DNA of 64,000 nt from Streptomyces guryensis (GTDB lineage Bacteria; Actinomycetota; Actinomycetes; Streptomycetales; Streptomycetaceae): assembly GCF_021261325.1 (NCBI RefSeq), contig NZ_JAJSBI010000003.1, positions 1 through 64,000 of the forward strand, in the 5' to 3' direction. Shown here in pieces: positions 33,764 to 42,065 of this stretch. Position 1 is the first letter of the stretch, and each line of letters begins with the position of its first letter. The notes under the pieces are model-generated. The model was not told the origin of the DNA. It ran no database searches and was given only the letters and a program-made list of their open reading frames with translations. The position numbers were made by a program, and so were the translations under genes.

Positions 33764-36631
33764 GTGACAGCGACTGCGAGGGACGGGAGCGGCGCGGCCG
33801 GTGGCGGGCCGCTGCTGCTCGGCGTACGGCATCACGGGCCGGGCTCGGCGCGGGCGGTACGGGCGGCACTGGACGCGGCGCGGCCCCGGGCCGTGCTGAT
33901 CGAGGGGCCGCCCGAGGCCGACGCGTTGATCCCGCTGGCCACCGAGGTGGATATGCGACCGCCGGTCGCCCTCCTCGCCCACGCCGTCGACGAGCCAGGC
34001 CGCTCCGCCTTCTGGCCGCTCGCCGAGTTCTCCCCGGAGTGGGTGGCGATCCGGTGGGCTCTGGAGCACGACGTCCCGGCGCGCTTCATCGACTTGCCGG
34101 CGACGCACACCCTGGCGTGGGGGAGCGCGGCCACGGAGGGCGAGCCCGGCGGGGGCGCGGGCAGCGAACGTGGGGACGATGCCGATCCGGCGGGGGGTGG
34201 CGCGGCCGGTGCGGACGCCAGCCGCCGTGGCGGGGGCACCGGTGTGGACGGTGACGGTGACGGTGACGAGCGCGGCGGCGGTCCGCATTCCGGTGCTGCG
34301 GCGCGGCCCGGAGCCGGATCACAAGCCGACACCGACACCGACACCGATGCCAGTGCTGGGGGTGGGGCCGGGGCCAGGTCAGAAGCCAGCATCGGGGCAG
34401 GGGCAGGGGCAGGGGCAGGGGCAGGGGCAGGGGCGGGGGCCGAGGCGCCGGCCGCGCCCGGAGCCGACGCTGCGGCCGGGTCTGGCGCGCAGGCAGAGAC
34501 CGGAGCCGGATCCGGCATCGATGCCGGCACCAACACCAACACCAACACTGAAACCGCGACCGCGACCGACACCAACAGGGATGCCGACGCCGGTGTCGCT
34601 TCCCAGTCCTCCGCCGACGGGTCGGCCATGGAGAAAGACGTCCGTATCGACCCGCTTGCTGTGCTCGCCGAAGCCGCCGGGTACGACGACCCGGAGCGGT
34701 GGTGGGAGGACGTCGTCGAGCACCGGGGGGTGGGCGAGGGGGACCCGTTTGCGCCCTTCCTGGCGCTCGAAGAGGCCATGGGGGCGTTGCGCGAGGCGTA
34801 CGGCAGCGGTGGCCATGACCGGGACCTCGTGCGGGAGGCGTACATGCGGCTCCAGGTGCGGGCTGCGCAGCGGGAGTTCGGGGACGCGGTGGCCGTCGTG
34901 TGCGGGGCCTGGCACGTCCCCGCGCTGCGGCAGAAGACGGCCGTCGCCGCCGACCGGGCGCTGGTGAAGGGGCTGCCCAAGGTCAAGGCGGACATGACCT
35001 GGGTGCCGTGGACGTACCGGAGGCTGTCGAGGGTCAGCGGTTACGGGGCGGGGATCGACTCGCCGGGCTGGTACGGGCATTTGTTTGCCGCCCCGGACCG
35101 GCCGGTCGAGCGGTGGATGACCAAGGTGGCCGGACTGCTGCGCGCCGAGGACCGGATCGTCTCCCCGGCGCACGTGATCGAAGCGGTGCGGCTGGCGGAG
35201 GCGCTCGCCGCGATGCGGGGGCGCCCGTTGCCGGGGCTCGGCGAGACGACCGATGCCGTGCGTGCCGTGATGTGCGAGGGCTCGGACGTGCCGTTGGCGC
35301 TGGTGCACGACCGGCTGGTCGTCGGGGATGTGCTGGGGGAGGTGCCGCAGGCGGCGCCGGCGGTGCCGTTGCAGCGGGATCTGGAGAGGACCCAGCGTCG
35401 GCTGCGGCTCAAACCGGAGGCGCTGGATCGGGAGTTGGAGCTCGACCTGCGCAAGGAGACCGACGCCGGGCGCAGCAGGTTGCTGCACCGGTTGCGGTTG
35501 CTGGGTGTGGCGTGGGGGGAACCGGTGGCTTCGCGGGGGAGCACGGGCACGTTCCGGGAGACATGGCGGCTGCGCTGGGAGCCGGAGCTGGCCGTGCGGG
35601 TGGCGGAGGCAGGGGTGTGGGGTACGACGGTGCTCGCCGCCGCGACGGCCAAGGCGGAGGCGGAGGCCGTCGCCGCACAGGCCCTGGCCGACGTCACCGG
35701 GCTCGCCGAGCGCTGCCTGCTGGCCGAACTCCCCGAAGCGCTACCGGTGGTGATGCAGGTGCTGGCCGACCGGGCGGCTCTCGACACGGACGTCGGCCAC
35801 CTCGCACAGGCCCTGCCGGCCCTGGTCCGCTCCCTTCGGTACGGCGACGTACGCGGCACGGACACCGGAGCGCTAACAGGAGTCGCCGCGGGCCTCGCCG
35901 AGCGGATATTCGTGGGCCTGCCCCCGGCCTGCGCGGCCCTGGACGCGGACGCAGCCGAGGAGATGCGGCGCCATGTGGACGCGGTGCACGGGGCGGTGGG
36001 GCTGCTGGGCGACGCGCCCGGACCGGACCACCGCGATCTGCGGGGCCGCTGGCACTCGGTTCTGCGCGTGCTGTCGGTCCGGGACACCGTTCCCGGTGTG
36101 GTCCGGGGGCGGGCCGTGCGGCTGCTGCTGGACGACGGTGAGCTGGGGCAGGACGAGGTGGCGCGGCTCATGGGCCTCGTGCTGTCGCCGGGGACGCCGC
36201 CGGGGGACGCGGCCGCCTGGATCGAGGGCTTCGTCGGCGGAGGGGCGGGCGGCGGAATGCTCCTCGTGCACGACGAGCGGCTGCTCGGGCTGGTCGACTC
36301 CTGGCTGACCGGGGTACCGGCGGAGGCGTTCACGGACGTGCTGCCCCTGCTGCGGCGGACGTTCTCGGCGTACGAGCCAGGGGTGCGCCGGACGTTGGGC
36401 GAGCTGGTCCGGCGCGGACCGGGGGAGCGGGGGAGGGTGACGGCCGCCGGCTCCGGCATACCGGGCTTCGCGGCCGACCCCGACCCCGAGCGCGCGGACG
36501 CCGTGCTGCCGCTGGTCCGGCTGCTGCTGGGGCTGGACGGTCCGAGCGGCCCGGGCGGCCCGGGCGGTCCGGGCGGTCCGGGCGGAGTGAAAGCGGACAT
36601 CGACAACGATCTTGCGGGGGTGGCGGGATGA
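33764..36631 (+). CDS. DUF5682 protein with a low-complexity insertion
   Basis: 955 residues, the third conserved component of the SWIM/MoxR/vWA block (similar to E. coli YehM, recalled). The N-terminal LLLGVRHHGPGSARAVRAAL and RAVLIEGPPEAD are family signatures and look like a Rossmann-type fold. Residues about 127-288 are a Gly/Ala/Asp/Thr-rich insertion partly made of GGGGCA repeats. The family domain resumes at IDPLAVLAEAAGYDDPERWW. The remainder is helical with GPGGPG repeats just before the stop. GTG 33764 is preceded by GAGGGGGA. The stop overlaps the next small ORF by 4 nt. Confidence 0.75.
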   Translation: MTATARDGSGAAGGGPLLLGVRHHGPGSARAVRAALDAARPRAVLIEGPPEADALIPLATEVDMRPPVALLAHAVDEPGRSAFWPLAEFSPEWVAIRWALEHDVPARFIDLPATHTLAWGSAATEGEPGGGAGSERGDDADPAGGGAAGADASRRGGGTGVDGDGDGDERGGGPHSGAAARPGAGSQADTDTDTDASAGGGAGARSEASIGAGAGAGAGAGAGAGAEAPAAPGADAAAGSGAQAETGAGSGIDAGTNTNTNTETATATDTNRDADAGVASQSSADGSAMEKDVRIDPLAVLAEAAGYDDPERWWEDVVEHRGVGEGDPFAPFLALEEAMGALREAYGSGGHDRDLVREAYMRLQVRAAQREFGDAVAVVCGAWHVPALRQKTAVAADRALVKGLPKVKADMTWVPWTYRRLSRVSGYGAGIDSPGWYGHLFAAPDRPVERWMTKVAGLLRAEDRIVSPAHVIEAVRLAEALAAMRGRPLPGLGETTDAVRAVMCEGSDVPLALVHDRLVVGDVLGEVPQAAPAVPLQRDLERTQRRLRLKPEALDRELELDLRKETDAGRSRLLHRLRLLGVAWGEPVASRGSTGTFRETWRLRWEPELAVRVAEAGVWGTTVLAAATAKAEAEAVAAQALADVTGLAERCLLAELPEALPVVMQVLADRAALDTDVGHLAQALPALVRSLRYGDVRGTDTGALTGVAAGLAERIFVGLPPACAALDADAAEEMRRHVDAVHGAVGLLGDAPGPDHRDLRGRWHSVLRVLSVRDTVPGVVRGRAVRLLLDDGELGQDEVARLMGLVLSPGTPPGDAAAWIEGFVGGGAGGGMLLVHDERLLGLVDSWLTGVPAEAFTDVLPLLRRTFSAYEPGVRRTLGELVRRGPGERGRVTAAGSGIPGFAADPDPERADAVLPLVRLLLGLDGPSGPGGPGGPGGPGGVKADIDNDLAGVAG
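34394..34435. repeat. GGGGCA hexamer tandem repeat inside the DUF5682 gene
   Basis: About seven copies encoding (Gly-Ala)n, in the middle of the inserted low-complexity segment. Confidence 0.8.
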
Positions 36632-36816
36632 CGAAGGACGGACTGACGGAGGCGCACGAGGACGTCGGTGCAATGACCGTCGGCAGGAAGAGGACCGGGA
36701 GCAGAAACGGGAACAGGAATCGCAACACGTACGGGGGCGGGGCGGACGACCGTCCGGCGGTCGCCGTCGCGGTGATGCCGCTCTGGGACCGGCCCGGCAC
36801 GGAGGTGTGCCGATGA
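36628..36816 (+). CDS. Small coupled ORF, 62 aa, unknown
   Basis: ATG overlaps the DUF5682 stop (ATGA), and its TGA overlaps the ATG of the vWA gene (ATGA at 36813-36816). It is basic and Asn/Gly/Arg-rich in the middle (SRNGNRNRNTYGGG) with a more hydrophobic end. No family is recognised. It could be a real small subunit or a translation relay. Confidence 0.4.
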   Translation: MTKDGLTEAHEDVGAMTVGRKRTGSRNGNRNRNTYGGGADDRPAVAVAVMPLWDRPGTEVCR

Positions 36817-37997
36817 CGGCCGAGGCGATGGACGCGGCGGCACCGGCGGTCCCTGCGCAGGAGCGGCTGCGGCGCTGGCGGCTCGTGCTCGGGGGCGACG
36901 CCGCCGACGGCACGGGATGCGCGCTGTCGGGGCGGGACAGCGCGATGGACGGGGCTTTGGCCGCGCTCTACGGGAAGGGGGACGGGCAAGGGCAGGCGGG
37001 GCGGGACCGTTCGGCGGGGCTCGGGGCGTCGGCGCCGTCCGTGGCGCGCTGGCTCGGGGACATCCGGACGTACTTCCCCTCCTCCGTGGTGCAGGTCATG
37101 CAGCGCGACGCGATCGACCGGCTCGGGCTGTCCGCGCTGCTGCTGGAGCCCGAGATGCTGGAGGCGGTGGAGGCCGACGTCCACCTCGTCGGCACGCTGC
37201 TCTCGCTCAACAAGGCGATGCCGGAGACGACCAAGGAGACGGCACGGGCCGTGGTACGCAAGGTCGTCCAGGACCTCGAGAAGCGGCTGGCCACCCGTAC
37301 TCGGGCCACCCTCACCGGCGCCCTCGACCGCAGCGCCCGGATCAACCGGCCGCGCCATCACGACGTCGACTGGAACCGCACCATCGCGGCCAACCTCAAG
37401 CACTACCTGCCCGAGTACCGGACGATCGTGCCGGAGCGGCTCATCGGTTACGGGCGGGCGTCCCGGTCCGTGAAGAAGGAAGTCGTCCTCTGCATCGACC
37501 AGTCGGGGTCGATGGCGGCATCCGTGGTCTACGCGTCCGTGTTCGGGGCAGTGCTGGCGTCCATGCGATCGATCAACACGCGGCTCGTGGTCTTCGACAC
37601 GGCGGTCGTCGACCTCACCGACCAGCTCGACGACCCGGTGGACGTGCTGTTCGGCACGCAGCTGGGCGGCGGTACGGACATCAACCGGGCGCTGGCCTAC
37701 TGCCAGTCGCAGATCACCCGGCCCGCGGAGACGGTGGTCGTGCTCATCAGCGATCTCTACGAGGGCGGGATACGGAACGAGATGCTCAAGCGGGTCGCCG
37801 CGATGAAGGCGTCGGGAGTGCAGTTCGTGACGCTGCTCGCGCTCTCTGACGAAGGAGCGCCGGCCTACGACCGGGAGCATGCGGCCGCGCTCGCCGCGCT
37901 GGGGGCACCGGCGTTCGCGTGCACGCCCGATTTCTTCCCGGAGGTGATGGCGGCAGCGATCGAGAAGCGACCGCTGCCCATACCTGACACCGCATGA
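36813..37997 (+). CDS. vWA-domain protein (CoxE/YehP-like), partner of the MoxR ATPase
   Basis: 394 residues. N-terminal helical region ERLRRWRLVLGG and RDSAMDGALAALYG, then a vWA domain with MIDAS motif DQSGSM and the later MIDAS parts in GGGTDINRAL and VVVLISDLYEGG. vWA proteins paired with MoxR ATPases often act in metal insertion or assembly of target complexes. The start overlaps the small ORF's stop by 4 nt, so expression is coupled. The downstream 37998-38365 region holds TGACCGGA-type and GCATCGCGTC-type short repeats but no gene. Confidence 0.85.
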   Translation: MTAEAMDAAAPAVPAQERLRRWRLVLGGDAADGTGCALSGRDSAMDGALAALYGKGDGQGQAGRDRSAGLGASAPSVARWLGDIRTYFPSSVVQVMQRDAIDRLGLSALLLEPEMLEAVEADVHLVGTLLSLNKAMPETTKETARAVVRKVVQDLEKRLATRTRATLTGALDRSARINRPRHHDVDWNRTIAANLKHYLPEYRTIVPERLIGYGRASRSVKKEVVLCIDQSGSMAASVVYASVFGAVLASMRSINTRLVVFDTAVVDLTDQLDDPVDVLFGTQLGGGTDINRALAYCQSQITRPAETVVVLISDLYEGGIRNEMLKRVAAMKASGVQFVTLLALSDEGAPAYDREHAAALAALGAPAFACTPDFFPEVMAAAIEKRPLPIPDTA

Positions 37998-38217
37998 CCG
38001 GACGCGACACGGTGTGACCGGAAACGATGCGGCATGACCGGGAAACAGCGCGACCGGGCGGACGGGGAGCGTTCGCTGACGATTTGTCGATGCATCGTCG
38101 TCCGACTTCACCCAGCAAAACGGACATGCCTACCCATCGGTAACAGGGGGCTTGCGCAACCGCGGGAGGGCCGTGCGAGGATCGACGCCTCATCAGCGGT
38201 GCGTCGTTGCTCCGCCT

Positions 38218-38262
38218 CGTCCGCATCGCGTCGCATCGCGTCGCACCGCATCGCGTCGACTC
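38218..38262. repeat. Short tandem repeats of GCATCGCGTC type
   Basis: Four near-copies of a 10-bp unit in the non-coding gap before the secreted protein at 38366. Confidence 0.6.
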
Positions 38263-38365
38263 GTGGCTCGTTACGGCTCGCCACGCGAAATTCGTTCCGC
38301 CGCACGGGAGGACCCACCCCGTTTTGACCTGGCCAGCAGCCTTGCCCGGTGCCGCTCTGCGCGCG

Positions 38366-39418
38366 ATGCGCACGGCGGCCGGACGGCGTGCGCTGCAAGT
38401 GGTGCTGCTGGTGGTCGGGTTGTTCGTGCTGGGGTTCCTCTGCGGGGAGCAGGCGCACGCGGCGGAGGGGCCGCCGGCCGCATCCTCGGCCGAGGTCGTG
38501 TCCACCGCTCCGGTGGACGGCGTCCGATCGTTGACGAACAGCGCGGTCGGTACCGTCGGCCGACTGACGGACGCTTCGGTCGCACCCGCACCCGCACCCG
38601 CACCCGCACCCGCACCCGCAGCCGCATCAGCGACGCAGGCGCACGAGGCGCCGCCCGCTGCCGAGCCGCAGCCGGACGCTCCTCCCGCGCCCCCGGCCCA
38701 GTCGGCCGTTCCCGAGCCCACTCCGAATCGTCCCCCGTATCTCCGCCCGAATCCCCACCCCGGTCCCGCGGCTCCGGGCGCTGCCGAGGAGCAGATCCTC
38801 ACTCCGTTGACCGGTGAACTCGTTCGCTCGGTGGGCGATCGCGTCGTGCGGCCGGTCGGTGGTCTGGTGGAGACAGTGACCGCCGGGCCGGGCAGGGTGA
38901 CCGCGCAGATACCGCAGCTGTCGTCGTTGCCCTCCCTGCCGGGGCTGCCCGGGTCCCGGTCGATACCGGGCCTGCCCTCCCTGCCCGGTTTCCCTGCGTC
39001 GCCGGGCCGGATGCTTCCCGCGCCCGTCGCGCAGGCGCCGCAGCCGGGTGCCGCAGGGCGTTCGGGGACGGAAGGCGCCGTCGACGACAGGCGCTCCGGA
39101 GCGGGGGCGAGCGGTACGGCGGTCGGTCCGCCTTCCGCCGTGGACGCCACCGCGGGCGAGGCCACCGCCGTGCGGGGCGGCGGGCAGCGGGCCGCCGGTG
39201 CCGGACATGCCCCGGCGCGGCAGGCTCCCGACGGCGACCCGGGCGGTGTGCCGCTCAACCGGGCCGCTGTCGACAACGGCACCTCCAGGCACGGTGACGC
39301 GCACGCCGTCGCCCTGAACCACCGGGCATCCGTGCGGCTCGTGCCCGGCGCCGCCGCCCGTGCGGCCGCGGCCGGTACCCGGGACAGGCACCGGGACATT
39401 CCCGTATTCCCCGGCTAG
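38366..39418 (+). CDS. Secreted low-complexity protein, unknown
   Basis: 350 residues: N-terminal signal peptide (MRTAAGRRALQVVLLVVGLF, then FLCGEQAHAAEG as a possible cleavage region), a poly(Ala-Pro) run, Pro/Ala-rich sequence, a short LPGLPGSRSIPGLPSLPGFP repeat, and an Ala/Gly-rich C-terminus. No recognised domain. The 38366 start is chosen because it opens a proper signal peptide; no clear RBS is seen, and a TTG at 38324 is an alternative. It sits beside another secreted repeat protein, suggesting a shared cell-surface role (inference). Confidence 0.55.
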   Translation: MRTAAGRRALQVVLLVVGLFVLGFLCGEQAHAAEGPPAASSAEVVSTAPVDGVRSLTNSAVGTVGRLTDASVAPAPAPAPAPAPAAASATQAHEAPPAAEPQPDAPPAPPAQSAVPEPTPNRPPYLRPNPHPGPAAPGAAEEQILTPLTGELVRSVGDRVVRPVGGLVETVTAGPGRVTAQIPQLSSLPSLPGLPGSRSIPGLPSLPGFPASPGRMLPAPVAQAPQPGAAGRSGTEGAVDDRRSGAGASGTAVGPPSAVDATAGEATAVRGGGQRAAGAGHAPARQAPDGDPGGVPLNRAAVDNGTSRHGDAHAVALNHRASVRLVPGAAARAAAAGTRDRHRDIPVFPG

Positions 39419-39438
39419 GGCAGGCCCTTCCCCCGCCA

Positions 39439-39470
39439 CAGACCTGTCGCGCGGGGGCGGAACAGGTCTG
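39439..39470. other. 9-bp inverted repeat after the secreted protein gene
   Basis: CAGACCTGT and ACAGGTCTG separated by 14 nt. No U-run follows. It could be a weak terminator or an operator for the next gene. Confidence 0.3.
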
Positions 39471-39662
39471 CCCGCCCGTCCGGACCACCCTTTGTTCTCC
39501 GGACGGAAGCCGCCGACTCCGCTGGTCCCGACTCCCCGGACCAGGACCGGAATCGGCGCCGGAATTGTCCCCAAGCCTTTCGAAGAAGCCCCGGAACTCC
39601 CCGGATCTCCCCTGAGATCAAGGAGCGCGGAGCTTCCAGGGATCTAAGGATCTGACGCACGC

Positions 39663-41612
39663 ATGAACAAGAACATCCGCCGCTCCATCGTCATAGCCGC
39701 CGGTGTCACCGGCGCGTGGGCGCTCGGTTCCGCCGTCGCCAGCGCTGACGAGTTGCCCTCCTCCTCCCTGTCCGTGTCCGACACGACATCCGATCCGACA
39801 GCCGACCCGGCCGGCGACGCGACCGTCGACACCGGCAGCACGCTCGGCGCGCTGACCGACACCGTCACCGGCACGGTCGACGGCGTCGTCACCGGCGTCC
39901 AGGACACCGTCTCCGGTGTCACCGGCACGCTCGACGGCACCGTGGCCAAGGCGGCCTCCACGGCCACCGGCGCCGAGAGGACGACGCCCGGCCGGACCGC
40001 CGAGCAGGCCCGCAAGTACGTCGACGCCAAGGTGTCCGCCGCGCAGGCGGCCAAGAAGGCGTCCAAGGTCAAGGGCGCCGCCGCCATCCAGGGCGCCAAG
40101 GCCGCGCGTGCCGCGCAGGCCGGGGCGAAGGCCGCAGTCGGGGGCACTGTCACCACCGCCCGCACCACCGTCACCGACACGACCTCCTCCCCGCAGGGCG
40201 AGGTCGACTACCTCTTCGGCCCGCTCGCCGCCTTCGCGCCGGAGCTGGAGCAGGCGCTCGCCGCGGCCCAGACGAAGCTCCAGGGCGTGCAGTCGTCGGC
40301 CCGCACCCAGGCGCAGGGCGTCGACGGTGTCGTCAGGACGAAGGCGCAGCAGACCGTCGCGGGTGCGGGCCGCACCGCGACCGGCGTCCAGGGCCGTACC
40401 GCAGGCGTGACGGCCGCCGCGCAGGGCGAGGCCGGAGCAGTCGCCGGTGCCGCCCAGGCCTGCGTGGCCGCGGTCCCGAGCCATGTCACGGGCACGGTCG
40501 GCGCGGTCGAGCAGAAGGCCGTCGGCACCGTGCAGAGCGTTCCCGGCACGCTCACCCCGGTGGTCGTGGAGACGGCTGCGGCTGCCGTTCCGCCCCTCGC
40601 CACCCACGCCGTGCGCGGCGTGACGCCGGTTGCCGGCCAGGCGGTGGCGGGCGCCGTCCCGGTCGCCCGGCAGGCCGCCGACGGGGTCACGCCCGTCGCC
40701 GGTCACGCGGTGGACGGGGTGACGCCGGTCGCCACCGGTGCCGTGCACGGCGTGACGCCGGTCGTCGGTGGAGCCATGGCCGGGGTCCAGCAGACCGCCG
40801 GGCACGCGGTCGGCGCGGCGACGGCGCCGGCGTACGGCGTCGTGTCCGACGTCCAGCCGGTCGCGGCCGGCGTCGTCCAGGGCGTGCAGCCGGTCGCCGG
40901 CGGTGTCATGCAGGGCGTGCGGCCCGTCGCCACGGGGGCGGTGTCCGACGCGCGGTCCGTGGCCGTCGGCGCCGTGTACGGCGTGGCGCCGGTCGCCGGC
41001 GGTGTCGTCGCGGACCTGCGGTCGTACGCCATAGGCTTGGTCGGCCCGGTCGCCGACGACGCGACGGGTGCCGTGCTGCCGCCGGTCGCGCACACCGCCG
41101 TGGACGGCGTGCTGCCGGTCGCAGGGCAGGCCGTGGCGGACGCGGGCGGGCTGGCGTACGGGGTCACGGGTGACGTCCGGCCGTTCGCGGGCGGGATCGC
41201 CGACGACGTGGCGCCGCTCGCGTACGGCGTCGCCGGTCACGCGACCGGTCTGGCGTACGGCGTCGTCGGTCGGGTGCCGCAGTTCGCGCAGGGTGCCACC
41301 GAGGCCGCCCGGCCGGTCGTCGACCTCGTCGAGCCCGTGGCTCAGGGCGTCGGCGGCAGTGCGACGACGCTGGCGTACGGCGTCGCGGGTGATGTCACCC
41401 CCTTCGCGTACGGCGTCGTCGGTGACGTCGACCCCTTCGCCCACGGCGTCGTGGGCCAGGTCGCGCCGTTCGCCGGCGACGTGAGCGGCACCGTGCGCTC
41501 GACCGCCGCCCCGCTCGCCGGGCACGCCCTCACCGGCGTCGAGGGCGTCACCGAGTCGATCACGCCGGGCTTCGCGCAGAACGTGCGGTACGGAAGCCCG
41601 TACGGCGTCTGA
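39663..41612 (+). CDS. Secreted protein built largely of 11-residue repeats
   Basis: 649 residues. Signal peptide (MNKNIRRSIVIAAGVTGAWALGSAVASADE), a Thr/Ser/Asp-rich region with VTGTVDGVVTGVQDTVSGVTG repeats, an Ala/Lys-rich helical stretch (about 105-150), and from about 313 to 612 some 27 consecutive 11-residue units of the form GVTPVAGxAVx. Regular 11-mers recall amphipathic LEA-, apolipoprotein- or synuclein-type helices, but the Gly/Pro content argues for a different fold. No enzyme motif, no sorting signal. ATG 39663 has AAGGA upstream. Function unknown. Confidence 0.75.
   Translation: MNKNIRRSIVIAAGVTGAWALGSAVASADELPSSSLSVSDTTSDPTADPAGDATVDTGSTLGALTDTVTGTVDGVVTGVQDTVSGVTGTLDGTVAKAASTATGAERTTPGRTAEQARKYVDAKVSAAQAAKKASKVKGAAAIQGAKAARAAQAGAKAAVGGTVTTARTTVTDTTSSPQGEVDYLFGPLAAFAPELEQALAAAQTKLQGVQSSARTQAQGVDGVVRTKAQQTVAGAGRTATGVQGRTAGVTAAAQGEAGAVAGAAQACVAAVPSHVTGTVGAVEQKAVGTVQSVPGTLTPVVVETAAAAVPPLATHAVRGVTPVAGQAVAGAVPVARQAADGVTPVAGHAVDGVTPVATGAVHGVTPVVGGAMAGVQQTAGHAVGAATAPAYGVVSDVQPVAAGVVQGVQPVAGGVMQGVRPVATGAVSDARSVAVGAVYGVAPVAGGVVADLRSYAIGLVGPVADDATGAVLPPVAHTAVDGVLPVAGQAVADAGGLAYGVTGDVRPFAGGIADDVAPLAYGVAGHATGLAYGVVGRVPQFAQGATEAARPVVDLVEPVAQGVGGSATTLAYGVAGDVTPFAYGVVGDVDPFAHGVVGQVAPFAGDVSGTVRSTAAPLAGHALTGVEGVTESITPGFAQNVRYGSPYGV
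40603..41500 (+). repeat. 33-bp imperfect repeats encoding 11-residue units
   Basis: About 27 tandem units in frame inside the secreted protein gene. Conserved positions are Gly-Val/Asp-Val at 1-2, Pro-Val/Phe-Ala at 4-6 and Gly-Val-Val near 8-10. Confidence 0.8.
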
Positions 41613-41697
41613 CGCTCGACCGACTCCGCGGACCCAGGGACCCGGACGGCCGAAAGCCGTCGGACCGGCCGGCCCGAACCCCGCGGGTGGAGTCAGG

Positions 41698-41721
41698 TGA
41701 TCCCCATTGGGGTGGGGATCA
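41698..41721 (+). terminator. Hairpin after the repeat-protein gene
   Basis: 8-bp stem TGATCCCC/GGGGATCA around an 8-nt loop, 86 nt after the stop at 41612. Confidence 0.4.
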
Positions 41722-41753
41722 ACTGCTCCGAGCCCCCCTCGGGGCTGCACAAG

Positions 41754-41789
41754 GGGCCTCACCGGGTCAACCCCAGCCCGGTGAGGCCC
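41754..41789 (+). terminator. Intrinsic terminator with 13-bp stem
   Basis: GGGCCTCACCGGG pairs perfectly with 41777-41789 around a 10-nt loop. Separates the repeat-protein gene from sucC. Confidence 0.7.
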
Positions 41790-42065
41790 TCCCCTGCCCC
41801 ACTCCGTACGGCCCCGCGGACGGTGCCTGTCCCTCACATCCGGCACCCCGTGCCAGTGAGCGCGGCATCATGTGACAGGTATCACCGCTCAGGTGTGACC
41901 CTCGATTTAGGGGCCCTCCGCATGCAGAGATAACCTGCGAGACGGACATGCCGCGCGCTCGGACACCGTGTGCGCCTCCCCTGTGACTAGCGGACGTCAC
42001 GTTGCCCTTCGCGGCACGCCCACGCATCCAACGAACCGCGAGATCACTGATAGGGACGGAAGCGC
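41790..42065 (+). promoter_or_regulatory. sucC upstream region
   Basis: About 280 bp without a gene. Two TGTGAC copies (41871-41876 and 41894-41899) precede an AT-richer stretch ending near 41935 (GATAACCT), a plausible but unproven promoter. Confidence 0.35.

Noticed and set aside
38207..38365. Longer N-terminus of the secreted protein
   Set aside because: The upstream in-frame sequence runs through short tandem repeats and would bury the signal peptide in the interior.
40603..41500. CRISPR or satellite DNA
   Set aside because: The 33-bp periodicity is in frame with a single long signal-peptide-bearing ORF, so it is a coding repeat.
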